A stretch of DNA of 64,000 bases from an uncultured Jannaschia sp. GTDB taxonomy: Bacteria > Pseudomonadota > Alphaproteobacteria > Rhodobacterales > Rhodobacteraceae. Below, piece by piece: positions 52,201-60,638 of the stretch. The stretch covers positions 167,758 to 231,757 of the forward strand of contig CANLTZ010000008.1 in assembly GCA_947494145.1 (NCBI GenBank), read 5' to 3'. Each line of letters starts with the position of its first letter. Position 1 is the stretch's first letter. The translations under genes and the position numbers were made by a program. Below the pieces are notes generated by a model. The model had not been told where the DNA came from. It saw nothing but the letters and a program-made list of their open reading frames with translations, and made no database searches.

Positions 52201-53910
52201 TCAAAACAGGAAATACCGCTGCGCCATGGGCAACTCGCTGGCTGGCTCACAGGTCAGCAATTCCCCATCGGCACGAACCTCATAGGTTTCCGGATCAACT
52301 TCAACATCAGGCGTCAAGTCGTTCAAAACCATATCTTTCTTCCCGATCCCCCGCGTGCCCTTCACGGGCAGCACATCCTTGGCAAGCCCCAGGCTCTCGC
52401 CGATCCCGGCATCGACCGCGGCCTGACTGCTTAAGATCACCGCCCCCCGCTCAACCGAACGGCCATAGGCGCCCCACATGGGCCGCGAATAGACCGGCTG
52501 CGGTGTGGGGATGGAGGCGTTCGGGTCGCCCATCTGGGCACAAGCGATGGTGCCGCCCACCAGCACCATTTCGGGTTTCACCCCGAAGAAGGCAGGGGAC
52601 CAAAGACACAGATCGGCGCGTTTGCCCACCTCGATGGAGCCTATCTCATGCCCGATCCCATGGGCGATGGCCGGGTTGATCGTGTATTTCGCGATGTAGC
52701 GACGCACGCGCAGATTGTCGTTGTCGCCCGTCTCACCGTCCAGCCGCCCGCGCTGGCGCTTCATTTTGTCGGCGGTCTGCCAGGTGCGGATGACGACTTC
52801 ACCCACCCGGCCCATGGCCTGACTGTCGGACGCGATGATCGAAAACGCGCCCATATCGTGCAGGATGTCTTCGGCGGCGATGGTTTCCTTGCGGATCCGG
52901 CTTTCGGCGAAGGCCACGTCTTCGGGGATGGCGCGGTCCAGGTGGTGGCACACCATGAGCATATCCAGATGCTCCTCCAACGTGTTCACCGTGTAGGGCC
53001 GCGTGGGGTTCGTGGATGACGGGATGACGTGGTCCAACCCGCAGACCTTAATAATATCGGGCGCGTGCCCCCCGCCCGCGCCTTCAGTGTGGAAAGCGTG
53101 GATTGTGCGGCCCTTCATGGCGGCCACGGTGTTTTCCACGAACCCACTTTCGTTGAGTGTATCGGTGTGGATCATCACCTGCACATCCATGTCGTCGGCG
53201 ACACTCAGACAGGTATCGATCGCGGCGGGCGTCGTGCCCCAATCCTCGTGCAGCTTCATGGCGCAGGCGCCCGCGGCGACCATCTCCTCAAGCGGCGCCT
53301 TGCGCGATGCATTCCCCTTGCAAGACAGCGCCAAATTCACCGGCAGTGCATCGAAAGCCTGCATCATCCGCCCGATATGCCAGGCGCCCGGCGTGCAGGT
53401 GGTGGCAAGCGTGCCATGGGCCGGGCCCGTGCCCCCGCCCAGAAAGGTGGTCACGCCAGAATGGAGCCCGTCTTCCATTTGCTGGGGACAGATGAAGTGG
53501 ATATGGGCGTCAAAGCCCCCCGCCGTCAGGATGCGGCCTTCCCCGGCAATGGCCTCTGTCCCTGGCCCGATGACGATGTCGACGCCGGGCTGGGTGTCGG
53601 GGTTTCCGGCCTTGCCGATCCCCGCGATGCGCCCATCGCGCAGACCCACATCGGCCTTGTAAATCCCCGTATGGTCCACGATCAGCGCATTGGTGATGAC
53701 CGTATCCATGGCCCCTTCGGCCCGCGTGGCCTGGCTTTGGCCCATCCCGTCGCGGATAACCTTGCCGCCGCCGAACTTGACCTCCTCACCGTAGACCGTG
53801 TGGTCACGCTCCACCTCGATGATAAGGTCCGTATCCGCCAGGCGAACTTTGTCCCCGGTTGTGGGGCCGTACATGTCGGCATAGGCGCGGCGGGAAATCT
53901 TGGCAGGCAT
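52201..53910 (-). CDS. ureC: Urease alpha subunit
   Basis: This 569-residue catalytic subunit hydrolyses urea to ammonia and carbamate. It has the bi-nickel ligands in [13 protein letters not shown] AHIHFICPQ, the carbamylated lysine in [16 protein letters not shown] and [12 protein letters not shown], and the [12 protein letters not shown] flap, with C-terminal residues of the family. Length is standard. ureA and ureB are separate genes as in most bacteria. Confidence 0.98.
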   Translation of the reverse strand: MPAKISRRAYADMYGPTTGDKVRLADTDLIIEVERDHTVYGEEVKFGGGKVIRDGMGQSQATRAEGAMDTVITNALIVDHTGIYKADVGLRDGRIAGIGKAGNPDTQPGVDIVIGPGTEAIAGEGRILTAGGFDAHIHFICPQQMEDGLHSGVTTFLGGGTGPAHGTLATTCTPGAWHIGRMMQAFDALPVNLALSCKGNASRKAPLEEMVAAGACAMKLHEDWGTTPAAIDTCLSVADDMDVQVMIHTDTLNESGFVENTVAAMKGRTIHAFHTEGAGGGHAPDIIKVCGLDHVIPSSTNPTRPYTVNTLEEHLDMLMVCHHLDRAIPEDVAFAESRIRKETIAAEDILHDMGAFSIIASDSQAMGRVGEVVIRTWQTADKMKRQRGRLDGETGDNDNLRVRRYIAKYTINPAIAHGIGHEIGSIEVGKRADLCLWSPAFFGVKPEMVLVGGTIACAQMGDPNASIPTPQPVYSRPMWGAYGRSVERGAVILSSQAAVDAGIGESLGLAKDVLPVKGTRGIGKKDMVLNDLTPDVEVDPETYEVRADGELLTCEPASELPMAQRYFLF

Positions 53911-53991
53911 GAACGGCTCCTTCGGCAGTGGGGCCGAGGTTTCCCCCCACGCCGCCGCTTGTCAAACCACCCAGGCCCTGTTGCCTGAAAT

Positions 53992-54501
53992 TCAGGCAGT
54001 CTGCACGTCCGCCATAGCCCGTATCTGCGCCCGCAGCACCTTCGCGGCTGAGCGGTAATGGCTGGGGCCCGCGGCTTCGGCGTAGCGGCCCGTGGTCCAT
54101 TTGCTCTGGCCGGTCATCGGCCCGCCGTAAAGCGCGGCATCGTCTTGCGCCGAGATGAAGGCCACCAGCCGTCCGTGGGCGGCCTTCAACGCCGCGCGCA
54201 CATCTTCCCAGCTCAACGTCGATTGCGCATCCCGAAGCTTGGCGTTGTAGGCCGCCAATTCCGACCATTTATAGCCCTTGGCCGGGATATGCGCCTTTCG
54301 ACCCGCAGCCGCATCGGCCTGCCAACCCAGAAACAGGTCGATCCAATGGGCCCGGTGCCCCACGATATCGCGCGGGCAAAGCCCGTCTTCGCCCACCTGC
54401 GTGGCTTGGCCCCTGGGGATCTGATCCAAGACACGACACAGTTTTTCGTAATCGCACTCTGTCCGCGCAAGAAGGTCCGATTGGGTCGTGGCTGCGGGCA
54501 T
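53992..54501 (-). CDS. ClbS/DfsB family four-helix bundle protein
   Basis: This 169-residue protein matches the DinB-like ClbS/DfsB family: an RTECDYEKLCRVLDQI first helix, the DIVGHRAHWIDLFLGW helix with metal-like His, PAKGYKWSELAAYNAKL and a terminal YRSAAKVLRAQIRAM. Some members protect from colibactin or act in bacillithiol biology; the role here is unknown. The start at ATG 54501 drops 54 non-family residues. It sits between the AhpD-like gene and ureC. Confidence 0.82.
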   Translation of the reverse strand: MPAATTQSDLLARTECDYEKLCRVLDQIPRGQATQVGEDGLCPRDIVGHRAHWIDLFLGWQADAAAGRKAHIPAKGYKWSELAAYNAKLRDAQSTLSWEDVRAALKAAHGRLVAFISAQDDAALYGGPMTGQSKWTTGRYAEAAGPSHYRSAAKVLRAQIRAMADVQTA

Positions 54502-54640
54502 GGCGCGCTCCTGTGCGGATCGATCTGGCACGATGCTACAAGACCGCGTCCAAAAGGCACTTTGATCTTCGTCAATTGCCATCGCCTTCCGCGTGACATC
54601 AGGCCGGTCAGGCCGCAAAAACCCGACCGGCAGGCCCTGC

Positions 54641-55048
54641 TCAGCCGCTTTCCCCCACATCAAACACCGCGTCCGGCGCCACGCCCAACGCCGTCACCAA
54701 CCCATTGGTCTGCATGGCCATCCCGATCACGGCCAGCAATTCACCATGCATCGCCGCATCCATGCCCTTGGCCCTGGCCGCCGCCGTGTGGCTGTGGACG
54801 CAATAGCTGCAGCCATTGGCGGTAGAGACGGCCAGATAGACCATTTCCTTGACCAGCGGGTCCAGCGCGCCGGGTGCCATGACGTCTTGCAAACGATCCC
54901 ATGTGGCGCGCAACGTGGCGGGGTCATGGGCCAGGGCACGCCAGAAATCGTTGACGTAGTCGGTGTCCCGCGCAGCCCGGATCTCATCGAAGACAGCCCG
55001 CGCCTCGGGCGCGAGCGCATCGTCGCTCAGCAGTGGGACGGTCGCCAC
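54641..55048 (-). CDS. AhpD-like peroxidase-related protein
   Basis: This 135-residue carboxymuconolactone-decarboxylase-fold protein has the AhpD redox motif CSYC with the following HSH (ANGCSYCVHSHTAAARAKG). Start appears to be GTG 55046-55048, overlapping the stop of the cyclase gene by one base. It probably acts in antioxidant disulphide chemistry. Confidence 0.85.
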   Translation of the reverse strand: MATVPLLSDDALAPEARAVFDEIRAARDTDYVNDFWRALAHDPATLRATWDRLQDVMAPGALDPLVKEMVYLAVSTANGCSYCVHSHTAAARAKGMDAAMHGELLAVIGMAMQTNGLVTALGVAPDAVFDVGESG

Positions 55049-55866
55049 TAGACCAACGCGAAGATGCGCGCAGGCCCGCCCGAACCACCCCGATGCTTGG
55101 GCGCGCCCACCACCAGCGTGGCCCCGGCTTCGGGCACCTGGTCGAGCCCCGCCAAGTTTTCGATCCCGTAGCGGCCTGCGGGCAGCCAGGCATAATGCGT
55201 GGCGAAATCGGCCGAAGGCCCGTGATCCAGCGACAGCGTATCCACGGCCAAGGCCGCCGCTGAGGTCTGCTCCAACAGCATTTCCGCAGCCTCAATATGG
55301 AAGCCGGGGAAATGCAGCGTGCCCGCATCGTCCGCGCCGCGATAGGCGGGCTCAGCGATCTTGTCGCCCCAGCCCGAATGCATCGCCACGCAGGCGCGGT
55401 CCGGGATGTCGCCATTGGCCTCAATCCAGGCCATCAGATCGTCGGGTGTGACCTGCGCATCAGGGTTGCCGTCGGCCTTTTCGCGGATATCGATCACGCA
55501 AAGCGGGACGATGAGGTTGCCCACCTCGATCTCATCCACCGCTTCCCCGTCTTCCGAAAAATGCAGCGGCGCGTCGATATGGGTGCCGGTATGTTCGTTG
55601 ATCGTCAGATTGAACAGGTTGAAGCCGCTTTCTGCGAAGTTGAACCCCTGCTCCATTGTGATGCCGGGCACCCCGAAGAAGGTCGGGAAGGTGTCGTCAT
55701 AGGTGTGGGTCATGTCCCGGATCGTGCCATGCATGTCCGCTTGCGCCGGTGTCGCCGCCAATCCCGCAGCCGAGGCCGCCACGCCCGCGGCCAGCCCGCC
55801 CCGGAACACGTCCCGGCGGGACAGCATCTTGGCCTTCACGGCCTCCATCACGCAAATATCGCACAT
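55048..55866 (-). CDS. Tat-exported cyclase family (kynurenine formamidase-like) protein
   Basis: This 272-residue protein (start M at 55866; ten further upstream codons are open) carries a twin-arginine signal, SRRDVFRGG, with AGVAASAAGLAATPAQA. The cyclase family metal motif HTGTHIDAPLHF follows at about residue 100. Metal-dependent hydrolysis of cyclic or formyl amides is likely, in the periplasm. It begins 17 bp after the DUF1311 gene. Confidence 0.8.
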   Translation of the reverse strand: MCDICVMEAVKAKMLSRRDVFRGGLAAGVAASAAGLAATPAQADMHGTIRDMTHTYDDTFPTFFGVPGITMEQGFNFAESGFNLFNLTINEHTGTHIDAPLHFSEDGEAVDEIEVGNLIVPLCVIDIREKADGNPDAQVTPDDLMAWIEANGDIPDRACVAMHSGWGDKIAEPAYRGADDAGTLHFPGFHIEAAEMLLEQTSAAALAVDTLSLDHGPSADFATHYAWLPAGRYGIENLAGLDQVPEAGATLVVGAPKHRGGSGGPARIFALV

Positions 55867-55882
55867 GGTCTTTCTCCGGCTG

Positions 55883-56299
55883 TTAGTTGATCTCACCGAA
55901 GATCATCAGGTCTTCGGTTCGCTGACGGGTCAACCGCTCCAGGCATAAGGTGCCCAGCATCGGCTGTGCCGTGCCACCGGCCGCCAGCATGGCTTCGGCC
56001 GCGCAGGCCGAATCGCGGAAGGCGATCCAGTTCCTTTGGGCCTGGCGCAAGGCATCTTCCGTGGTCATGGGCCCTTCGACATCGTTCAGCGCCATGGTCT
56101 CGTCCATCACCTTGGCGCGGGTCAGCGCCAGGCGATAGACTTGGTTCAACTCAGCATCGGCGTCTTCCCAGGCGAGAGCCGCACAATAGTTCAACTCAAT
56201 TTGCGTCAGATCGCCCGCGGCGCAATCCACCTGTGGCGCCCGCTCCTCCTGGGCGGCTAAGGGCGCCGCCAGCAGGCCAAGCAGCGCCGCCGCCCTCAC
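55883..56299 (-). CDS. Lysozyme-inhibitor LprI-like (DUF1311) secreted protein
   Basis: This 138-residue protein has a signal peptide (start GTG 56299, MRAAALLGLLAAPLAA) and the DUF1311 pattern: LTQIELNYCAALAWEDADAELNQVY, LRQAQRNWIAFRD and a final CLERLTRQRTEDL. Cysteines (CAAGD, NYC, DSAC, TLC) should form disulphides in the periplasm. It follows the 96-aa gene with an ATGA-like overlap. Confidence 0.82.
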   Translation of the reverse strand: MRAAALLGLLAAPLAAQEERAPQVDCAAGDLTQIELNYCAALAWEDADAELNQVYRLALTRAKVMDETMALNDVEGPMTTEDALRQAQRNWIAFRDSACAAEAMLAAGGTAQPMLGTLCLERLTRQRTEDLMIFGEIN

Positions 56300-56586
56300 C
56301 GCGGATCAAGCCGGGTCAGACGACGCGCATTGGCCCGCGTGGCATGGCCGATCGGCTCCAACGCCATGTCATAGGCCTGCGCGGGCGTCTTGCCCGCCAA
56401 CATCGCGCCCGTGGCGGCCAGCCCGGCACTGGCGAAGGCATTCTGCTTTTCGGTGACCATCAACCGCGTCTCACCGGCTTCAGATGGCATAACGCCCGCG
56501 ATGCCCAGCATGCGCATTCCGATAACGCCATGGGCGTCCACCATGATCTGCGCGGTCTTCAATTGCAGCTGGAACAATTCGAACAT
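56296..56586 (-). CDS. Small helical unknown protein between ureB and DUF1311
   Basis: This 96-residue protein starts MFELFQLQLKTAQIMVDAHGVIGMRML and is predicted helical, phasin-like in pattern (long Ala/Met-rich helices, EKQNAFASAGLAATGAMLAG). No known motif. It directly adjoins ureB and shares the operon; similar genes occur in the urease operon of other Rhodobacteraceae (recollection, not checked). Confidence 0.6.
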   Translation of the reverse strand: MFELFQLQLKTAQIMVDAHGVIGMRMLGIAGVMPSEAGETRLMVTEKQNAFASAGLAATGAMLAGKTPAQAYDMALEPIGHATRANARRLTRLDPR

Positions 56587-56892
56587 TCAAAGGTCTCCCA
56601 TGACCTGGCCGTTGAAGCCCACCACACGGCGCGCGCCCGACAGCGGCACCAGATGGACGCGCCGCGATTGCCCCGGCTCGAAGCGCACGGCGGTTCCCGC
56701 AGGGATATCCAATCGGCGTCCGCGTGCGGCACCCCGATCAAAGTCCAATGCAGGATTGGTTTCGGCGAAATGGTAATGGCTGCCCACCTGCACGGGCCGG
56801 TCGCCGGTATTGGCCACCTCCAGCGTGATGACATCGGCACCCGCATTCAGTTCGATTTCGCCGTCCTGGCAGATCATTTCGCCCGGGATCAT
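56587..56892 (-). CDS. ureB: Urease beta subunit
   Basis: This 101-residue structural subunit of the UreABC trimer starts [18 protein letters not shown], and shows the [24 protein letters not shown] signature segment and [13 protein letters not shown]. It overlaps the TM gene by ATGA. Confidence 0.96.
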   Translation of the reverse strand: MIPGEMICQDGEIELNAGADVITLEVANTGDRPVQVGSHYHFAETNPALDFDRGAARGRRLDIPAGTAVRFEPGQSRRVHLVPLSGARRVVGFNGQVMGDL

Positions 56893-57167
56893 GGTTCACC
56901 TCGCATCATACGCGCCCAAAAACGCTTGCCGAACAGGCCCGCCAAGGCGCCAAGACACAGCAGGAAGGCGGAGCTATCGACGCCCAGAATCGCGCACAGG
57001 ACGGACGCCGCCATCAAGACGACCAACAGCGCCGCCAGATCGAATTCGTGGTCGTCCAGCGGCAGACCGTCCAGCCAGATGCTCTCCGCCCAATCCTTCA
57101 GATACCGCTCCAACCGGGGCACCAGCAGGCCTGCGCCAAGGCCGACCAACAGGTTGAGGACAATCAC
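56889..57167 (-). CDS. Small membrane protein between ureA and ureB
   Basis: This 92-residue protein has an N-terminal hydrophobic segment ([16 protein letters not shown]) and a second, [19 protein letters not shown], with [13 protein letters not shown] after it. No family is recognised. It is overlapped at both ends (ATGA) by ureA and ureB. A role in urea or nickel transport is imaginable but not shown. Confidence 0.6.
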   Translation of the reverse strand: MIVLNLLVGLGAGLLVPRLERYLKDWAESIWLDGLPLDDHEFDLAALLVVLMAASVLCAILGVDSSAFLLCLGALAGLFGKRFWARMMRGEP

Positions 57168-57484
57168 TCCGCCGCTTCCTTGCGACGGATCGGGTGATGG
57201 ACCGTTACCAGCTTCGTGCCGTCTGGAAATGTGGCCTCGACCTGCACGTCATGGATCATCTCGGGGATGCCCTCCATACATTGATCGGCGGTGATCACAT
57301 GGGCCCCGGCCTGCATCAAATCGGCGACAGAGCGTCCGTCCCGCGCGCCTTCCACCACGAAATCCGTGATCAAGGCGATGGCTTCGGGATGGTTGAGCTT
57401 CACGCCACGGTCCAGGCGGTTGCGGGCAACCATGGCGGCAAGACTGACCAGCAGCTTGTCTTTTTCGCGCGGGGTCAGGTTCAT
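57164..57484 (-). CDS. ureA: Urease gamma subunit
   Basis: This 106-residue subunit starts [24 protein letters not shown] and shows the family's [29 protein letters not shown] and [20 protein letters not shown]. Length is close to the typical 100 residues. It is 8 bp after the ureD stop. Confidence 0.97.
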   Translation of the reverse strand: MNLTPREKDKLLVSLAAMVARNRLDRGVKLNHPEAIALITDFVVEGARDGRSVADLMQAGAHVITADQCMEGIPEMIHDVQVEATFPDGTKLVTVHHPIRRKEAAE

Positions 57485-57492
57485 TCAGGGCC

Positions 57493-58368
57493 TTACGTAT
57501 CGACTTGCCAGACGCGCGGCATGGGAACGCCGCGCAACGTCACGATGACCGAGATGAGCGCACGACGCAACGGCGCGGCCTCGCGTGCGGCGAAACGGAC
57601 CACCAAACGCCCATCCCACGCGGATGCTGCAATGCAGCAATTCCTGTCTATCGGAGTGTTTTGGGGCGCAATCACAGGCGCGGGCACATTTTCGTGATTG
57701 GCCCCGATTTCGGCCAATCTGGCGCGCACGAGGCCCAGCGAATCCTCCGCGCCTTGGGCGGCGAAGACCAAAGTGGCAAAGGCCCGCGCCCCGCCCAAAG
57801 CCGCCGGGTCGGCCAGGACATCTGGCCCCAAGGCCAGGTGTTCTTCGTGGACAAGCCGCCCGCCCCGGCGGATGCTGCGCCGGTCATCCAACCGCGCGCG
57901 CGCCACCACCTCGCCATGGGCGGCGCGCCCCAGCACGATGCTTTCCACGCCCAAGTATTTCGCATCCGGCGCCAACTCCACCTCCGTGCGCCGCGCCAGG
58001 TGGGCGCCCTCGAAGACGATCACTTCCTGCGGCAACCAGTCGAGCCGCGCGCCCGTCCCCACCTCCAACCGCGTCGACACCTGGCCCGGCGTCTCGCCCA
58101 AGGCGCGGTAGGCCCGCTCCGCCGTTTGGGTGGCGCCCAGGGCCCGCGCACCGGGACCCACGCGCAGCCCGTAATCGAGCCGGTCGCCCCCGGTCACGCC
58201 CCCCGCCGTGTTCAAGAACACCACTTCGGGCCAAGCGGCATCGGTGCGCGGCAACATGGCCTTCGCCGCCCCCGCCTGGGCCAAATCCGCCAGCCCGCCG
58301 CGCCCCAGCGCCACATGCGCCCGGCCCTCGATCCGCTGCATCCGTCGATATGTGGTCCCGCCATCCAT
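57493..58368 (-). CDS. ureD: Urease accessory protein UreD
   Basis: This protein of about 291 residues scaffolds apo-urease for nickel insertion with UreF and UreG. It has FLNTAGGVTGGDRLDY, a GATQTAERAYRAL motif, LDWLPQEVIVFEGA and the closing LRGVPMPRVWQ. The ATG at 58366-58368 (MDGGTTYRR) is chosen; a GTG at 58458 would add 30 residues. It opens the urease operon, divergent from pyrC. Confidence 0.9.
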   Translation of the reverse strand: MDGGTTYRRMQRIEGRAHVALGRGGLADLAQAGAAKAMLPRTDAAWPEVVFLNTAGGVTGGDRLDYGLRVGPGARALGATQTAERAYRALGETPGQVSTRLEVGTGARLDWLPQEVIVFEGAHLARRTEVELAPDAKYLGVESIVLGRAAHGEVVARARLDDRRSIRRGGRLVHEEHLALGPDVLADPAALGGARAFATLVFAAQGAEDSLGLVRARLAEIGANHENVPAPVIAPQNTPIDRNCCIAASAWDGRLVVRFAAREAAPLRRALISVIVTLRGVPMPRVWQVDT

Positions 58369-58460
58369 GGCGGCCACCCTGACCCTCAGCCCAGGCGCCC
58401 GCAAGGCCGCCGCGTGGGTATGCGAAAGACCGGGGGGCCGTCGCAGCGGGATCGGCACGT

Positions 58461-58496
58461 TTTTCGGCAATCCCGATTTCGTTCCGCCGAAAACCG
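58461..58496. promoter_or_regulatory. Inverted repeat in the ureD-pyrC divergent region
   Basis: TTTTTCGGC (from about 58461) and GCCGAAAAC (from about 58486) form an inverted repeat in the 144-bp region between the divergent ureD and pyrC starts. It is a candidate binding site for a shared regulator or a leader hairpin. Confidence 0.4.
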
Positions 58497-58512
58497 TTAT
58501 AGGCCCGCATGC

Positions 58513-59526
58513 ATGGACACGCTGACCATCCGCCGCCCCGACGATTGGCACCTGCATCTGCGCGACGGCGACATGCTGCGCGCCGTCGCCCCCGCCTCGG
58601 CCCAGTTCGGGCGCGCCATCATCATGCCCAATCTGGTGCCCCCGGTCGTCACCGGCGCCCAGGCCGCCGAGTACCGCGACCGCATCACCGCGGCAGGCTT
58701 CGCCCGCCCGCTCATGACGCTCTACCTGACCGAAGACACCGACCCCGCCGATGTCGTCGCCGCCCACCGGGACGGCATCGTCACTGCGGTCAAACTCTAC
58801 CCCGCGGGGGCCACGACGAACTCCGCCTCGGGCGTGCGCGATTTCGACCGCGTCCGCCCCGTCCTGGCCGCCATGGAAGACGCGGGCGTGCCGCTCTGCA
58901 TCCACGGGGAAACCACCGATGGCGATGTCTTCGACCGCGAAGCGGCCTTTCTGGACCGCACCCTTGCGCCCTTGCGGGCGGCCCACCCGGCCCTGAAGAT
59001 CACGCTGGAACATGTCACCACGTCCGAAGCCGTCCAATTCGTGCGCGGCCACGACAATATCGGCGCCACCATCACCGTGCAGCACCTGATGGCCAACCGC
59101 ACCACCATGCTCAGCCACGGGATGCGCCCGCATTTCTACTGCCTGCCGATCCTGAAGCGCGACACCCACCAGGCCGCGCTGCGCCAGGCCGCCACATCGG
59201 GCGAGGCAAAGTTCTTCCTGGGCACCGACAGCGCCCCCCACCCGACCCATGCCAAAGAGGCCACGTGCTGCGCCGCGGGCTGCTTCACCGCGCCCCACGC
59301 GCTGGCCTGCTATGCCCATGTCTTCGAAGAAGAAGGCGCGCTGGACCGGCTGGAAGCCTTCGCCTCGCTGAACGGCCCCGCCCATTACGGTCTTCCCCCC
59401 AATGATGAGACGGTGACACTCACCAAGGGTCCGGCGCTGGACCTGCCCGAGCGGATTGAAACCAACGGCCAGGCCGTGACGCTGTTCGATCCGGGCCATG
59501 CGCTGCATTGGCACGTCACCGCTTAA
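58513..59526 (+). CDS. pyrC: Dihydroorotase
   Basis: This 337-residue class II dihydroorotase cyclises carbamoyl aspartate in pyrimidine synthesis. Metal ligands are in DWHLHLRDG (residues about 11-19), the carbamylated K in [17 protein letters not shown]-type [15 protein letters not shown] and GTDSAPH. Start is ATG 58513. It forms a pair with pyrE. Confidence 0.96.
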   Translation: MDTLTIRRPDDWHLHLRDGDMLRAVAPASAQFGRAIIMPNLVPPVVTGAQAAEYRDRITAAGFARPLMTLYLTEDTDPADVVAAHRDGIVTAVKLYPAGATTNSASGVRDFDRVRPVLAAMEDAGVPLCIHGETTDGDVFDREAAFLDRTLAPLRAAHPALKITLEHVTTSEAVQFVRGHDNIGATITVQHLMANRTTMLSHGMRPHFYCLPILKRDTHQAALRQAATSGEAKFFLGTDSAPHPTHAKEATCCAAGCFTAPHALACYAHVFEEEGALDRLEAFASLNGPAHYGLPPNDETVTLTKGPALDLPERIETNGQAVTLFDPGHALHWHVTA

Positions 59527-59558
59527 TGATGCGTTAACTAACTCTAACAAAAGGTTAT

Positions 59559-59572
59559 TTCCCCGCGGGGAA
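59559..59572 (+). promoter_or_regulatory. Palindrome in the pyrC-pyrE spacer
   Basis: TTCCCCGCGGGGAA is a perfect 14-bp palindrome, 25 bp upstream of the pyrE start, preceded by an AT-rich stretch (TAACTAACTCTAAC). It could be an operator or processing hairpin. Confidence 0.4.
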
Positions 59573-59596
59573 TTCCGAACCGCCCCGGAGCTGCCC

Positions 59597-60274
59597 ATGA
59601 TCCCGACCAGTTATCCCGCCGCAGACGAAATCGCCCGGCTCACCGCCCGCGCCCTGTTGGAGGTGGAGGCGGTTCATTTCAACGCGCGCGAGCCCTTCAT
59701 TCTGGCCTCCGGCCTGCCCAGCCCGACCTATATCGATTGCCGCAAGCTGATCAGCTTTCCCCGCCTGCGCGCCACGTTGATGGATTTCCTGGCCGTCACC
59801 GTCATGCGAGATGCAGGGTTCGAAGCCTTCGACAACGTCGCCGGGGGCGAAACTGCAGGCATCCCCTTCGCCGCTTTCATGGCCGAACGCCTGGCCCTGC
59901 CCATGAGCTATGTGCGCAAGAAGCCCAAGGGTTACGGCCGCAACGCCCGCATTGAAGGCCAGATGACGGAAGGCCAGCGCGTGTTGCTGGTCGAAGACAT
60001 GACGACCGATGGCGGCTCCAAGCTCAGCTTCGTGGAGGCCATTCGCGACACCGGCGCGACCTGCGGCCATACGGCAGTCATCTTCAGCTACGGCATCTTC
60101 CCCGAAATCACCAAGACGCTGGGCGATGCGGGCGTGACGCTCCATGCGCTCTGCACCTGGTGGGACGTGCTTGCCGAAGCCAAGCGGTCCGGTGCCTTCG
60201 ACGCAGAGACGCTGGACGGGGTCGAGGCCTTCCTGAACGACCCCCGCGCCTGGCAGGACGCGCACAAGGCCTGA
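59597..60274 (+). CDS. pyrE: Orotate phosphoribosyltransferase
   Basis: This 225-residue enzyme converts orotate plus PRPP to OMP. The PRPP motif [14 protein letters not shown] lies near residue 131, the flexible-loop [14 protein letters not shown] near residue 111, and the N-terminal [17 protein letters not shown] is also typical. Start is ATG 59597 after CGGAG. It follows pyrC, giving two successive steps of de novo UMP synthesis. Confidence 0.95.
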   Translation: MIPTSYPAADEIARLTARALLEVEAVHFNAREPFILASGLPSPTYIDCRKLISFPRLRATLMDFLAVTVMRDAGFEAFDNVAGGETAGIPFAAFMAERLALPMSYVRKKPKGYGRNARIEGQMTEGQRVLLVEDMTTDGGSKLSFVEAIRDTGATCGHTAVIFSYGIFPEITKTLGDAGVTLHALCTWWDVLAEAKRSGAFDAETLDGVEAFLNDPRAWQDAHKA

Positions 60275-60290
60275 ACGGGCACGGCTTTTC

Positions 60291-60345
60291 CCCCGGACTG
60301 GGCGCAAGCCCGCAGGGCGCCGGTCCATCGACGGGCCGCCCCCCG
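60291..60345 (-). repeat. Dispersed intergenic repeat, copy D
   Basis: On the minus strand the core is GATGGACCGGCGCCCTGCGG, identical to copy C at 47.2 kb, preceded by GCGGCCCGTC and followed by GGCTTGCGCCCAGTCC. Similarity with copy C runs for about 45 bp. Confidence 0.75.
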
Positions 60346-60436
60346 ATCCGGCGATCTGTCTGGGTTTGCGCAGAGCCCCGGGGCTATTGCGGCGGCGGCA
60401 ACCATAAAGCGCCATAGCGGAACAGTGGGATCGGCA

Positions 60437-60480
60437 CGCCGCGGCCCGTCGATGGACCGGCTTGCACGCGAACCGGTTAC
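60437..60480 (+). repeat. Dispersed intergenic repeat, copy E
   Basis: GCGGCCCGTCGATGGACCGG is followed by CTTGCACGCGAACCGG. It is the GCTTGCACGC subtype of copy A and lies inverted relative to copy D. Confidence 0.7.
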
Positions 60481-60638
60481 GCCCAATCTCAACGGGAAAG
60501 GTCATGGAAATCATGAACCTGCGCCGTTCTCCCCAATGAATGTCACTTCACCCACAGCCTGCCCACAGGCCTGCGATTGTGGGGCCGCGCCCCCTCCCCT
60601 AAAGTGACGCCAAATCAGAAAAAAGCAGAGGCAGCGAA

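Larger units (their letters stand above)
60275..60638. other. 364-bp pyrE-dnaB gap holding an inverted repeat pair
   Basis: No gene is supported here. The gap contains dispersed-repeat copies D (minus orientation) and E (plus orientation) facing each other across about 100 bp, and the likely dnaB promoter and leader (AT-richer from about 60520). Short frames reading GPSMDRLA are translations of the repeat, not genes. Confidence 0.7.

Noticed and set aside
57493..59598. A 701-codon minus frame starting within pyrE's leader
   Set aside because: Only the C-terminal 291 codons match UreD; the upstream part is antisense to pyrC.
60425..60607. Small gene reading GPSMDRLAREP
   Set aside because: The sequence is a translation of dispersed repeat copy E; the same string arises from other copies.
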